Assembly: GCF_900091725.1 (NCBI RefSeq)
Contig: NZ_FMBW01000012.1
Coordinates: 150,099-214,098, forward strand
Direction: 5' to 3'
Length of the DNA stretch: 64,000 nt
DNA from: Streptomyces sp. DvalAA-43
GTDB lineage: Bacteria; Actinomycetota; Actinomycetes; Streptomycetales; Streptomycetaceae
Within the stretch, counting starts at the first letter, position 1; every line of letters starts with the position of its first letter. The position numbers and the translations under genes are program-made. The notes beneath the pieces were generated by a model that was not told the DNA's origin, made no database searches, and saw only the letters and a list, made by a program, of their open reading frames with translations. Of this stretch, positions 48,969 through 55,729 are shown piece by piece.

Positions 48969-49152
48969 CGGGCGGAGGCATGCCGGAATCGTCAGGGCTC
49001 GGTTCGATGGCAAAACGACTGGGTTCGATGTCAACGGACAAAGTTCGCCCGAGGCAGACAGGAAAGACTCCCGAAAGACTGGCCAACCTCTGCGAGAGCA
49101 TGTCAATGTAGACGACCTTGCAGGAAATCCCAGGTCAGAGAGGTGATTGCCT

Positions 49153-49506
49153 GTGGCCGTGACGCCCGTTGGTCCCGGATTCTCCACCACTGCCGAAGCC
49201 CTGCGGTTGCGTGACTGGCAGCTTGGCCCCGGCCAGCCCATGCTCGTGCTGGACCTTTTTCCCGGCGAAGACTTCCACCTGATTGTGGACGACCGAGCTG
49301 ACGTGCATGTCAGCTCGAAGGACGGCCGCTTCTACCTCGGCTGGTTTCCGTCCGGCCGTCCCGGCACCGACGGTGAGGGATGGAAGATCGCCGTCACAGG
49401 CACGGCCAAGGTGCCCGGCTACCACATGTCGTTCGACACCGAGACGCCGGCCGACATTGTCGCCGCTGCCGTGGCGCGCGTGCTGGAGACCTCGCATCGC
49501 GCGTGA
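49153..49506 (+). CDS. Short DUF317-like protein
   Basis: A 117-residue protein matching a single DUF317 segment: DFHLIVDDRADVHVSSKDGR, FYLGWFPSGRPGTDGEGWKI and YHMSFDTETPADIVAAAVAR. Full DUF317 proteins have two such segments, so it is half-length. GTG at 49153 is nine bases after GAGAGG; TTG at 49147 is an alternative. It begins a row of three coupled small genes ending with the full DUF317 gene at 49918. Confidence 0.7.
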   Translation: MAVTPVGPGFSTTAEALRLRDWQLGPGQPMLVLDLFPGEDFHLIVDDRADVHVSSKDGRFYLGWFPSGRPGTDGEGWKIAVTGTAKVPGYHMSFDTETPADIVAAAVARVLETSHRA

Positions 49507-49599
49507 CAGCGCAGGTGCCCACAGGCAGTGCTTGCTCCGAAAACGGGCTGGCCCCCGGCCTTTCCATCACTCACCATTCCCCTCCTCAGGAGGCTGTTC

Positions 49600-49890
49600 G
49601 TGACGTCCCCGGACATGACCGTCGGTGATCTGATCGCCCTGCTGTCCGACTGCGACCGGAGCGCTCCGGTCCGCCAGGCCATGAACCCGTTCTTTCCGAT
49701 GGCACACCGCTTGGCGCAGGTCGTGCAGTCCGTAGACGAGACCGGCCAGACCGTCGTCTATCTCGCCGAAGGGCGGGACGAGGACACGCAGCTTGGCCAC
49801 CTGCCGCCCGAGGTCGCCGTCGCCCTGACCTGGCAGGGCCCCGTCCAGGCACCCCCGCGCCGCCCTCGCCGCAGTGCCGGCGGCAACTAG
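49600..49890 (+). CDS. Small protein between DUF317 genes
   Basis: A 96-residue protein; GTG at 49600 has AGGAGG eight bases upstream (a longer frame to 49528 lacks one). It has MTVGDLIALLSDCDRSAPVR, NPFFPMAHRLAQVVQSVDET and TVVYLAEGRDEDTQLGHLPP, ending in a basic PRRPRRSAGG tail. Function unknown. Flanked by DUF317 genes on both sides, so probably part of the same functional group. Confidence 0.75.
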   Translation: MTSPDMTVGDLIALLSDCDRSAPVRQAMNPFFPMAHRLAQVVQSVDETGQTVVYLAEGRDEDTQLGHLPPEVAVALTWQGPVQAPPRRPRRSAGGN

Positions 49891-49917
49891 ATCCGCACCG
49901 AGTCCTTGGAGGCGCCT

Positions 49918-50724
49918 TTGTACCCCGACATCCCGCTCGCCTCATCCACTCCGCCCGGCGGCCAGCCCGCCTTCTGGGTCGGTCCTCGGTATCTGGCAGG
50001 CGACGACCAGCGCCTCTACGACGTCGTTTCCGACACGCTCGCTGGCCTGGGCTGGACAAGCCTGACGATCGTCCGCGGTCGGCACGAGCCGGACGAGGCA
50101 CCGGAGGACCGCCAGGTCCTGCGCAGCACCGTCCTGCACATCGCCCCCGACACCCTCCGATGGGCGCAGTGGGTCCTGGCGGACGAGCCGTTCCACCTGG
50201 GGGACCGGCAGGTCGCCTGGCAGGTCTCTGCCCGAGCGGACACGAGCGGTCCGCTCGCCGAATGGTCGGCCTACTTCACCCCCGACGTTCCCGGCGAGGC
50301 GGTGGCCGACTTCCTCGTCGCACTCGATGCCCGCGACCAGCCCGCCGTGCCGCTCGCTGGCCCCGAGCTGGTCCTCGATGCCGTCGCCGGGCACGGATGG
50401 CTCCGTGACATCGACCAGCCCCAGGCAGCAGCGACGGACCCGACGTTCACCTCTCACTTCAGTCTCGGCGAGGTGCCGGCCCTCATCCAGGACGCCGACC
50501 CGCGCGCCCTGACCACCGAGGCCGACGAGGCGGGACCGGCCGGATGGCAGGCATGGGCCACGCCCGCCATCGGCGCACCGTGCTTGTGGGCGGTGTCTTT
50601 CGGCGCCAGCGTCCCGCACGACCTCGTCGCCGCCTTCGCCGCCTCCCTCAGCTCGACCGCACCGGTCCTGCGCCGGGTCCTGCCCGAGGCCACCCGGGAG
50701 CGACTGCTGCGGGCGCCGGCCTAG
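49918..50724 (+). CDS. DUF317 domain protein
   Basis: A 268-residue, two-segment DUF317 protein. TTG at 49918 (MYPDIPLASSTPPGG) is five bases after GGAGG. First segment: FWVGPRYLAGDDQRLYDVVS, TVLHIAPDTLRWAQWVLADE, QVAWQVSARADTSGPLAEWS. Second segment: HGWLRDIDQPQAAATDPTFT, GWQAWATPAIGAPCLWAVSF. It is the last gene before a terminator and a 376-base control region. Confidence 0.82.
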   Translation: MYPDIPLASSTPPGGQPAFWVGPRYLAGDDQRLYDVVSDTLAGLGWTSLTIVRGRHEPDEAPEDRQVLRSTVLHIAPDTLRWAQWVLADEPFHLGDRQVAWQVSARADTSGPLAEWSAYFTPDVPGEAVADFLVALDARDQPAVPLAGPELVLDAVAGHGWLRDIDQPQAAATDPTFTSHFSLGEVPALIQDADPRALTTEADEAGPAGWQAWATPAIGAPCLWAVSFGASVPHDLVAAFAASLSSTAPVLRRVLPEATRERLLRAPA

Positions 50725-50755
50725 AAATCGACGGTGCCCCTCAGCCCGCCGGACG

Positions 50756-50788
50756 AAGCCTGGTCCTCCTGAATGGAGGGCCGGGCTT
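50756..50788 (+). terminator. Stem-loop after the DUF317 gene at 49918
   Basis: Imperfect inverted repeat AAGCC-GG-CCTCC with GGAGG-CC-GGCTT, loop TGAAT, 31 bases after the stop. No T run follows. Confidence 0.6.
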
Positions 50789-50948
50789 CTGGCATTTCCC
50801 TCCGAGGCTCGGGCGGGCCATCGAGTCGGAGGAGGGAGGTTTGGGCGACGAGCAAAAGGTGTCGGGCCCGCCCTGCTGGAGGTGAACCGCCTTCGAGGAA
50901 GTGGGGTGTAGTGGGGTCGGCTCGGTGTAGCGGTGAGGATTCCTCACG

Positions 50949-51074
50949 TGGCATCGGCGGCGTCTCAAACGGGGCAAAGTGGCCACACTTTGGCGTGGCG
51001 GTGTCGTTCAGCATGTGGTAATCGGCGGCACGTTGAAGTGGGGCAAGATGGCCAAGGTATGGCGTAGCGATGCC
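50949..51074 (+). repeat. 66-base-step imperfect tandem repeat
   Basis: The unit GTGGCATCGGCGGCG and the following GGGGCAAAGTGGCCA, CACTTTGGCGTGGCGGTG at 50949-51005 is repeated at 51015-51074 with changes: GTGGTAATCGGCGGCA, GGGGCAAGATGGCCAA, GTATGGCGTAGCGATG. The inner TGGCGTrGCG element is the best conserved part. Looks like a duplicated binding site. Confidence 0.65.
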
Positions 51075-51100
51075 ACATTCCAGTGCGGCTGAATAGCCAT

Positions 51101-51262
51101 ATGCCTCGAACCGAAGAGAAGCAGCAGCCAGCCCTTGAACTCCGTTGCGGTGGAGTGCACGTCATCGTTCAACGCATCCCGCCCTGGCTCGTGACGGCCG
51201 TGGTCACGGCCTTCGTCACGACGATGGGGAGTGGACTCGCAACATGGTTCACGTCCCGTTAG
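51101..51262 (+). CDS. Small conserved membrane protein
   Basis: A 53-residue protein, ATG at 51101. The start is hydrophilic (PRTEEKQQPALELRC), then GGVHVIVQRIPPWL and a hydrophobic span (LVTAVVTAFVTTMGSGLATW). I recall small proteins of this form (ALELRCGGVHV, then PxWLV) near DUF317 genes of Streptomyces. A 16-base-arm terminator follows at 51301. Its role is unknown; a single span with an N-terminal cytoplasmic part is likely. Confidence 0.68.
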   Translation: MPRTEEKQQPALELRCGGVHVIVQRIPPWLVTAVVTAFVTTMGSGLATWFTSR

Positions 51263-51300
51263 GAACCTGCTGGACGGTGCAGCGGGGCGAGCCGCACAGC

Positions 51301-51337
51301 ACTACTGCCCCCGACCATCTTGGTCGGGGGCAGTAGT
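51301..51337 (+). terminator. Strong bidirectional terminator
   Basis: Perfect inverted repeat, 16-base arms ACTACTGCCCCCGACC and GGTCGGGGGCAGTAGT around ATCTT. It lies between two convergent genes (51101 plus and 51351 minus) and probably serves both. Confidence 0.82.
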
Positions 51338-51350
51338 GCGCCGGGGCCGT

Positions 51351-52049
51351 TCAGCTGGCTGCCGTGGCCTTGGCGAGGGCCTTGTCGAGGTGGCGGTCGA
51401 CGAGGGCCGGAGAGCCGGAGACCACCAGAAGCAGGCTGCCGTCCCGGATCGCGGTCTGCTTGACCACGGTGCTCCGTCCTCCGGTGGAGAACGTCAGGAG
51501 CTGGCTCCACTGCTCGTCCCCGAGGCCGTGGGGCGCGGGCAGCTTCTGCGAGGCCATGTCGATCGGGGTGCCGCCCACGATGACCTGATAGGTCGGGCAT
51601 TCGGTCATGGCGTCGGAGATCCGTTCGATGCCCTCGGACAGCTTGTTCGCGCTGTCGCTGTACAGCTCCTCGGCGACCTCGGAGCTGCTGCCGCCGTAGG
51701 TGAAGGCCGTCTTCGCCTTGCGCGGGAAGGCGAGCGTGCCGCCACCGGTTGCCGCGTCGCCGCCCAGCGCGCTCAGGGCCGGGCAGCCGATGACGGTGAC
51801 GTCGTCGTGCTGGGTGGGGCGCTCCGGCTTGCGCAGGTATCCGCTGCCGAGGTCGCTCTGGTCGAGCAGGCGCTTCTTCAATGCGGCCGAGGACAGCGGA
51901 GCGGTGTTCTGGGCGGCACGGGCCGGCGGCCCGGCCTGGGCGGAGGAGACGGCGGCGGGCTTCGCTCCGGTGGTGTCGGTGGAGCAGGCGGGCACGGTGA
52001 GGAGCGTGAGGGCGGTGAAGCCGAGGGCGGTGGTGTGGCGAACGCGCAT
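51351..52049 (-). CDS. Predicted lipoprotein
   Basis: A 232-residue protein. The signal peptide MRVRHTTALGFTALTLLTVP ends in LTVPAC, a lipobox with the lipidated Cys at residue 22. The mature part has LSSAALKKRLLDQSDLGSGY, VTVIGCPALSALGGD, TLAFPRKAKTAFTYGGSSSE and LLTFSTGGRSTVVKQTAIRD; this sensor-like, PknH/LpqN-type layout is found in Streptomyces lipoproteins (from memory, not verified). Anchored to the outer face of the membrane. Upstream is a free-standing 78-base gap before the zinc-motif gene. Confidence 0.82.
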   Translation of the reverse strand: MRVRHTTALGFTALTLLTVPACSTDTTGAKPAAVSSAQAGPPARAAQNTAPLSSAALKKRLLDQSDLGSGYLRKPERPTQHDDVTVIGCPALSALGGDAATGGGTLAFPRKAKTAFTYGGSSSEVAEELYSDSANKLSEGIERISDAMTECPTYQVIVGGTPIDMASQKLPAPHGLGDEQWSQLLTFSTGGRSTVVKQTAIRDGSLLLVVSGSPALVDRHLDKALAKATAAS

Positions 52050-52127
52050 GCTGGAACTGACCCCTTGGTTAGGCGACGGGTGGTCAGTGCGGGCCCCGGA
52101 GGCCCGGTGGGGTCGTAGGAGTGGGGG

Positions 52128-52571
52128 TCAGTGGCCGAGGTGGCGCAGGCAGTCCTCGAACGTGGCGTGCCTCGTGCCCGAGGGGCCAGTGTGCCGGTTG
52201 TACCAGGCGGTGTCGAGACGGATCTCCTGCTGCTGGTGGCCGGCCCGGCAGCGCAGCCAGATCTGGTCGCGGGTAGAGAGGATGAGCCAGTCCCGGTATG
52301 CGCCGCACTCGGCACAAGCGACCATCTCGCCATCGATGACGAGGGGCTGCTTCCAGGAGGTCATTCGGCCATCGAGCTGGTCGTGGCTGGGCACGCGCAG
52401 CTCCGGCGGGAGAAAGTCGTTCACCGCGGTGGGCGACTCGGCGTGCTCCGGTTCGGCAGGCGCTCGCTCGATCTCCGGCGGTACTTGGCCCTCCAGCTGC
52501 GCCGACAGCGCGGAGTACCGGCGCTGTATCTCGCTGGGCTCTGCGGCCCGGCGGCGTATCCGGTGAAACAC
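52128..52571 (-). CDS. Zinc-motif protein
   Basis: A 147-residue protein. GTG at 52571 (VFHRIRRRAAEPSEIQ) has GGAG nine bases upstream; ATG at 52607 adds 12 residues and cannot be excluded. The C-terminal half carries a CAECGAYRDWLIL and QIWLRCRAGHQQQEIRLDTA pair, a likely CxxC-xn-CxxH zinc site. Function unknown. The 261 bases upstream, to the relaxase stop, hold no gene. Confidence 0.72.
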   Translation of the reverse strand: MFHRIRRRAAEPSEIQRRYSALSAQLEGQVPPEIERAPAEPEHAESPTAVNDFLPPELRVPSHDQLDGRMTSWKQPLVIDGEMVACAECGAYRDWLILSTRDQIWLRCRAGHQQQEIRLDTAWYNRHTGPSGTRHATFEDCLRHLGH

Positions 52572-52832
52572 CCTGGCGTCTCCTTCGTTTCGTCCTGCAC
52601 GCGTCATGATCGTCCCTCACGTCGCAGGCGGTTTCAATTCACAAAGTTCACAGTCATGTTCCACGAGGCCGGTGTCTCGTCCCTCGTCATCTTGCCGCTG
52701 TCCCAAGTGAGCTTGTTCAGTTCTCTGTTCGTCCCGAGCCACCTCGCCACCTCGCATCGAGCTTCTGTGCGCGATTCTTCGGCCGCTTCGACGTCAGCGA
52801 CGACCGTGCGTAGACGCTCCGGCAGTTCGGGT

Positions 52833-54560
52833 TCATCGTGTGTTGCCAGCTTCCTCGCCGCGATGCCGGCCAGGTGACGTGGGGTGGGACGCTCCAGGAC
52901 GCATGGCCGACAGCTTCTCCACCGTGCCGTGTTCGGATGCTCCAGAGGTGTCGGCAGGCAGATCGGCGAGATGCCGCAGCCGCCACACCAGTACGTCGCT
53001 GACCGAGTCCGCGGTGTCGAGTTCGCGGCGCTCTACTGCGTTGGACAGGAGGGTGGCTGGGTCGTGGCCGGCGGCTTCGGCGTCCGCGATGGTCGTGGCC
53101 AGGGCGTACCAGCCGGGCTCGGCGAGGATCTTCTCGGCCAGTTCCGGCAGCGTCCCGCGCAGCATTGCCGTCTGCCGCTGGAGCAGGGGGCGATTCAGGC
53201 GCCGGCCGCGCTGGTAGAGCGCCGTGAGTGGCTGAGCGGCGGCGGCCCGATAGGCGGAACGCAGGTGTTCGGCGGCTTGGAGGGCGGCGGCGGCCTGCTG
53301 TGCGTGGCCGTTCTTCGCGTGCCAGTGAACGGCTGCGGTGACGAGGAAGAACAGCATGTCGATCGCCATCGCGGTGGTCGCGCCGTCCTCGCCGCGGCCG
53401 AGGGCGGGACCGCCGTGGACGAGGTCGCGGGCGGCCTGACGCAGGGCACGGTCGTGTCCCCGCTCGGCACGGATGTGAGAGCGGGAGGCACGCTCGTACG
53501 CGGCGGCGGCGGCGCGCAGGTCGCGACGGGTGTGAGCAGCGGACGTTTTCGCGAGCGCGTCCAAGACCTCGCCGGCCGACGCGATGTACGCGGCGGCGAC
53601 CGCGCCCCGGCCCTGTTCGATGATCGTTATCGCCGCCCATGCGGCTGACGCGGTCTGCCGACGTGCGGCAGACGGGCTCGATGCAGCCCTGGGAGCACCT
53701 GTGGGTGGGGTCTGGGCCGAGTGGTCGGCGGACCAGCGCTCCCGTATCCGGGGCAGGGACAGGTCGGGGGCGAGGCGCGCGCCCGGGTAGAACACGGGCT
53801 CGCCGTCCTTGTTGCGGTCGTCGGGAAGAGCCACCTTGTAGCCGAGCAGGTCGCCGGAGGGGGCGGCACGCGTGCGGATCAGGAGGCCGGCGGCGGCCAG
53901 TCGGCCGAGGAACTCCGCCTCGCTCCTGGCGCCGGTCACCGCCTGGCGTACGGTCTCGCGCAGTTCCTCGCGTGCGGTGCGCGCGCGGCCCTGGCGCTGG
54001 GCCTTGTGGCGCTCGGCGCTGGTGGGGCGTTGGGCGGCTGTGCCGTCCCCGGTGTTGAGCTGCTTGAGTCCGTACTCGGCTTCGACCAGGCGGGCTTCGG
54101 CCTGGGAGCGCTTTGCGTCGTTGTGCAGCCGGGGCTTGCGGCCGTCCTCGCGCACAAGGGTGGCGATGATGTGGATGTGGTCGTCCGCGTGGCGTACGGC
54201 AGCCCAACGGCACCCCGCGTCGTCGTCCGCCGGGGCGATGCCGGTCGCGGCGACCATGCGTCGGGCGATCTGTGCCCACTGCTCGTCTGTCAGGACCGGA
54301 TCCTCTGGGGCGGCACGGACTGACAGGTGCCATACGTGCTTGGCCGGACGGCGCGATGCCGCCAGGGCGTCGACCGGCTGGTCCAGGAGCTGTTGGAGTT
54401 GCTTGAGCGTCGCCTGCGGATCGCGGCCGGGGTCAGGGACGAAACCATCCCACGCCGCAACGAGGTGGGGGTCGGTGTGTTCCTCGTGGGTGCCGGGTCC
54501 GTAGAGGTAGGCAAGCAGGCCGATGGTGCGCGACCCCCGCTTGTGGACTCGGGGGATCAT
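52833..54560 (-). CDS. MOB-type relaxase
   Basis: A 575-residue relaxase of the Relaxase/Mob (PF03432-like) type. GLLAYLYGPG (about 14-23) holds candidate catalytic tyrosines, KHVWHLSVRA (74-83) the first His, and HADDHIH (124-130) the metal-binding HxH motif. LVREDGRKPRLHNDAKRSQA follows. Residues 200-575 are helical with a basic tail and may bind partners. It would nick oriT and stay attached to the transferred strand. ATG at 54560 overlaps the mobC stop (ATGA). Its diverged copy without the HxH site is at 3433. Confidence 0.88.
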   Translation of the reverse strand: MIPRVHKRGSRTIGLLAYLYGPGTHEEHTDPHLVAAWDGFVPDPGRDPQATLKQLQQLLDQPVDALAASRRPAKHVWHLSVRAAPEDPVLTDEQWAQIARRMVAATGIAPADDDAGCRWAAVRHADDHIHIIATLVREDGRKPRLHNDAKRSQAEARLVEAEYGLKQLNTGDGTAAQRPTSAERHKAQRQGRARTAREELRETVRQAVTGARSEAEFLGRLAAAGLLIRTRAAPSGDLLGYKVALPDDRNKDGEPVFYPGARLAPDLSLPRIRERWSADHSAQTPPTGAPRAASSPSAARRQTASAAWAAITIIEQGRGAVAAAYIASAGEVLDALAKTSAAHTRRDLRAAAAAYERASRSHIRAERGHDRALRQAARDLVHGGPALGRGEDGATTAMAIDMLFFLVTAAVHWHAKNGHAQQAAAALQAAEHLRSAYRAAAAQPLTALYQRGRRLNRPLLQRQTAMLRGTLPELAEKILAEPGWYALATTIADAEAAGHDPATLLSNAVERRELDTADSVSDVLVWRLRHLADLPADTSGASEHGTVEKLSAMRPGASHPTSPGRHRGEEAGNTR

Positions 54561-55216
54561 CCGGCTCGTGTTTCGGTGTCGAGGTAGTGCTGGGCGAAGG
54601 TGTCCACGCGCTGGGCGGCGGCGCGGACGGCGTTGAGGACGGCCGTGGCATGCGGAACGTCCGCACCGGAGTTCGTGGCCTTGGCCACCTGATTGAGGTT
54701 GTTGCCGATCTGGCTCAGGTGGCGGCGTACGGCAAAAAGTTCATCAATCACTTCGCGTTCCGAAGCTATTTCGGCGGCTGTGCGGTTGAGGTCACGGGCG
54801 GCTCTGAGCGCTGCGTGGGCGAGAAAACTGGCGACGCTCATCTGGCACACGGTGGCGGCGCGGACGAGCTGCTGGAACTCGTCGTCGTTCATGCGGCAAC
54901 TGGGCTGGTGTTTACGCTTGTTCGCGTCGTGGAGGCGCTGACGCGAGCGCGGCTTGGCGGGCGCGGCATGAGTGCAGCGTGGGCTGTGGCAGGTGTGTTG
55001 TTCCTTCCCCTGGGGATGCGATCCGCCCTCGGTCGCATCCCCCCGGACCGGCGCCCCCTGGTGCCGGTCCGATCCTCCCGCCATTTCAGGGGCGGGGAAT
55101 CCAATTGCATTGCTCCCGACGGGAGCAATGCAATTGGGATAACTTGCTCGGCCTGAGCCCGAGTTGGAGTCGTGTGCAGGTTCCGGGGTGTTGGCGGTCC
55201 GGGTCGGGTGCGTCAT
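54557..55216 (-). CDS. MobC-type mobilisation protein
   Basis: The C-terminal 110 residues are a MobC-like domain: CRMNDDEFQQLVRAATVCQM, SVASFLAHAALRAARDLNR and VRRHLSQIGNNLNQVAKATN. MobC binds near oriT and helps the relaxase. The N-terminal 110 residues look non-conserved, and a perfect inverted repeat (55101-55137) lies within them, so the true start may be further in, for example ATG at 55084. ATG at 55216 was kept because it overlaps the upstream stop (ATGA). It is coupled to the relaxase gene. Confidence 0.78.
   Translation of the reverse strand: MTHPTRTANTPEPAHDSNSGSGRASYPNCIAPVGSNAIGFPAPEMAGGSDRHQGAPVRGDATEGGSHPQGKEQHTCHSPRCTHAAPAKPRSRQRLHDANKRKHQPSCRMNDDEFQQLVRAATVCQMSVASFLAHAALRAARDLNRTAAEIASEREVIDELFAVRRHLSQIGNNLNQVAKATNSGADVPHATAVLNAVRAAAQRVDTFAQHYLDTETRAG
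55045..55137 (-). promoter_or_regulatory. Candidate oriT with two inverted repeats
   Basis: A perfect inverted repeat with 17-base arms, CCAATTGCATTGCTCCC (55101-55117) and GGGAGCAATGCAATTGG (55121-55137), has a GAC loop. Beside it lies a second, GGACCGGC (55045-55052) and GCCGGTCC (55063-55070). Next to mobC and the relaxase gene, this is the usual place of an origin of transfer. The first repeat is AT-richer than its surroundings, which would help strand opening. The nick site cannot be read from sequence alone. Confidence 0.55.
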
Positions 55217-55449
55217 CGGGATTCGGGCCTCGCAGAGCGGATGCGGTGCTGGATGGTGGCGGCCAGGTCGACAACATCGACCGGTCCCATAAGGACACGG
55301 ACGGGGCCGTCGTGCCGGAACTGGACGAGCCACTGGCCCGTAGGAGCGAGAACTGCGGTGTGAAGCAGCCCTCGTCGGACAAGGACGTCGGCCCAGGCGC
55401 TGGCCTCGGCGGTCGTGGGCTCGGATGAGCGGGTGGGGTGCGGGATCAC
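55213..55449 (-). CDS. Small conserved protein before mobC
   Basis: A 78-residue protein, GTG at 55449 with AGGA eight bases upstream. It has PHPTRSSEPTTAEASAWADV, LLHTAVLAPTGQWLVQFRHD and PVRVLMGPVDVVDLAATIQH, ending in a basic tail. Coupled to mobC by ATGA. No named family recognised; the position suggests a mobilisation accessory protein. Confidence 0.68.
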   Translation of the reverse strand: MIPHPTRSSEPTTAEASAWADVLVRRGLLHTAVLAPTGQWLVQFRHDGPVRVLMGPVDVVDLAATIQHRIRSARPESR

Positions 55450-55470
55450 GGCGTGTTTCCTGGAGCAGGG

Positions 55471-55499
55471 GGGTGGCCCGGCACGGAGCCGGGCCACCC
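55471..55499 (-). terminator. Stem-loop upstream of the 55449 gene
   Basis: Perfect inverted repeat, 12-base arms GGGTGGCCCGGC and GCCGGGCCACCC around ACGGA. It lies between the stop at 55538 and the start at 55449 and could separate two transcripts of the minus-strand block. Confidence 0.65.
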
Positions 55500-55537
55500 G
55501 TCGCGGGTTGGGGGATTTGAGCTGCGGCTTTGCTGGT

Positions 55538-55729
55538 TCAGCCGCACTCGGGGCAGCGACTGACGTGGCTGGTGAGTGCCCTGGCCATCCGCGCCTTCGT
55601 TGACGTGGCTTGCTTCGCGCTGGACTTTGCTGCTGGCTTACCCTCGTGCCGTTCGGAGTGGGCGAGCATGTAGCCGATCTCCCGCTCGTACTCTGCGCGG
55701 ACAGTCTTGAACCGGCGGCAGGTCTTCAT
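55538..55729 (-). CDS. Small basic protein ending in CPEC
   Basis: A 63-residue protein: MKTCRRFKTVRAEYEREIGY, MLAHSERHEGKPAAKSSAKQ and a C-terminus MARALTSHVSRCPECG. Basic, with a single CPEC pair that could bind a metal together with Cys4. The ATG overlaps the stop of the upstream membrane-protein gene (ATGA). Function unknown. Confidence 0.68.
   Translation of the reverse strand: MKTCRRFKTVRAEYEREIGYMLAHSERHEGKPAAKSSAKQATSTKARMARALTSHVSRCPECG

Larger units (their letters stand above)
50725..51100 (+). other. Control region with tandem repeats before the 51101 gene
   Basis: A 376-base gap with no gene. It holds a terminator-like stem-loop (50756-50788) and then an imperfect tandem duplication with a 66-base step: 50949-51005 and 51015-51074. 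Each unit contains an element of the form GGGGCAA, TGGCCA, then TTTGGCGTGGCG or TATGGCGTAGCG. The second unit ends 26 bases before the ATG at 51101, so the repeats are placed like operator sites or a promoter array. Confidence 0.6.
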
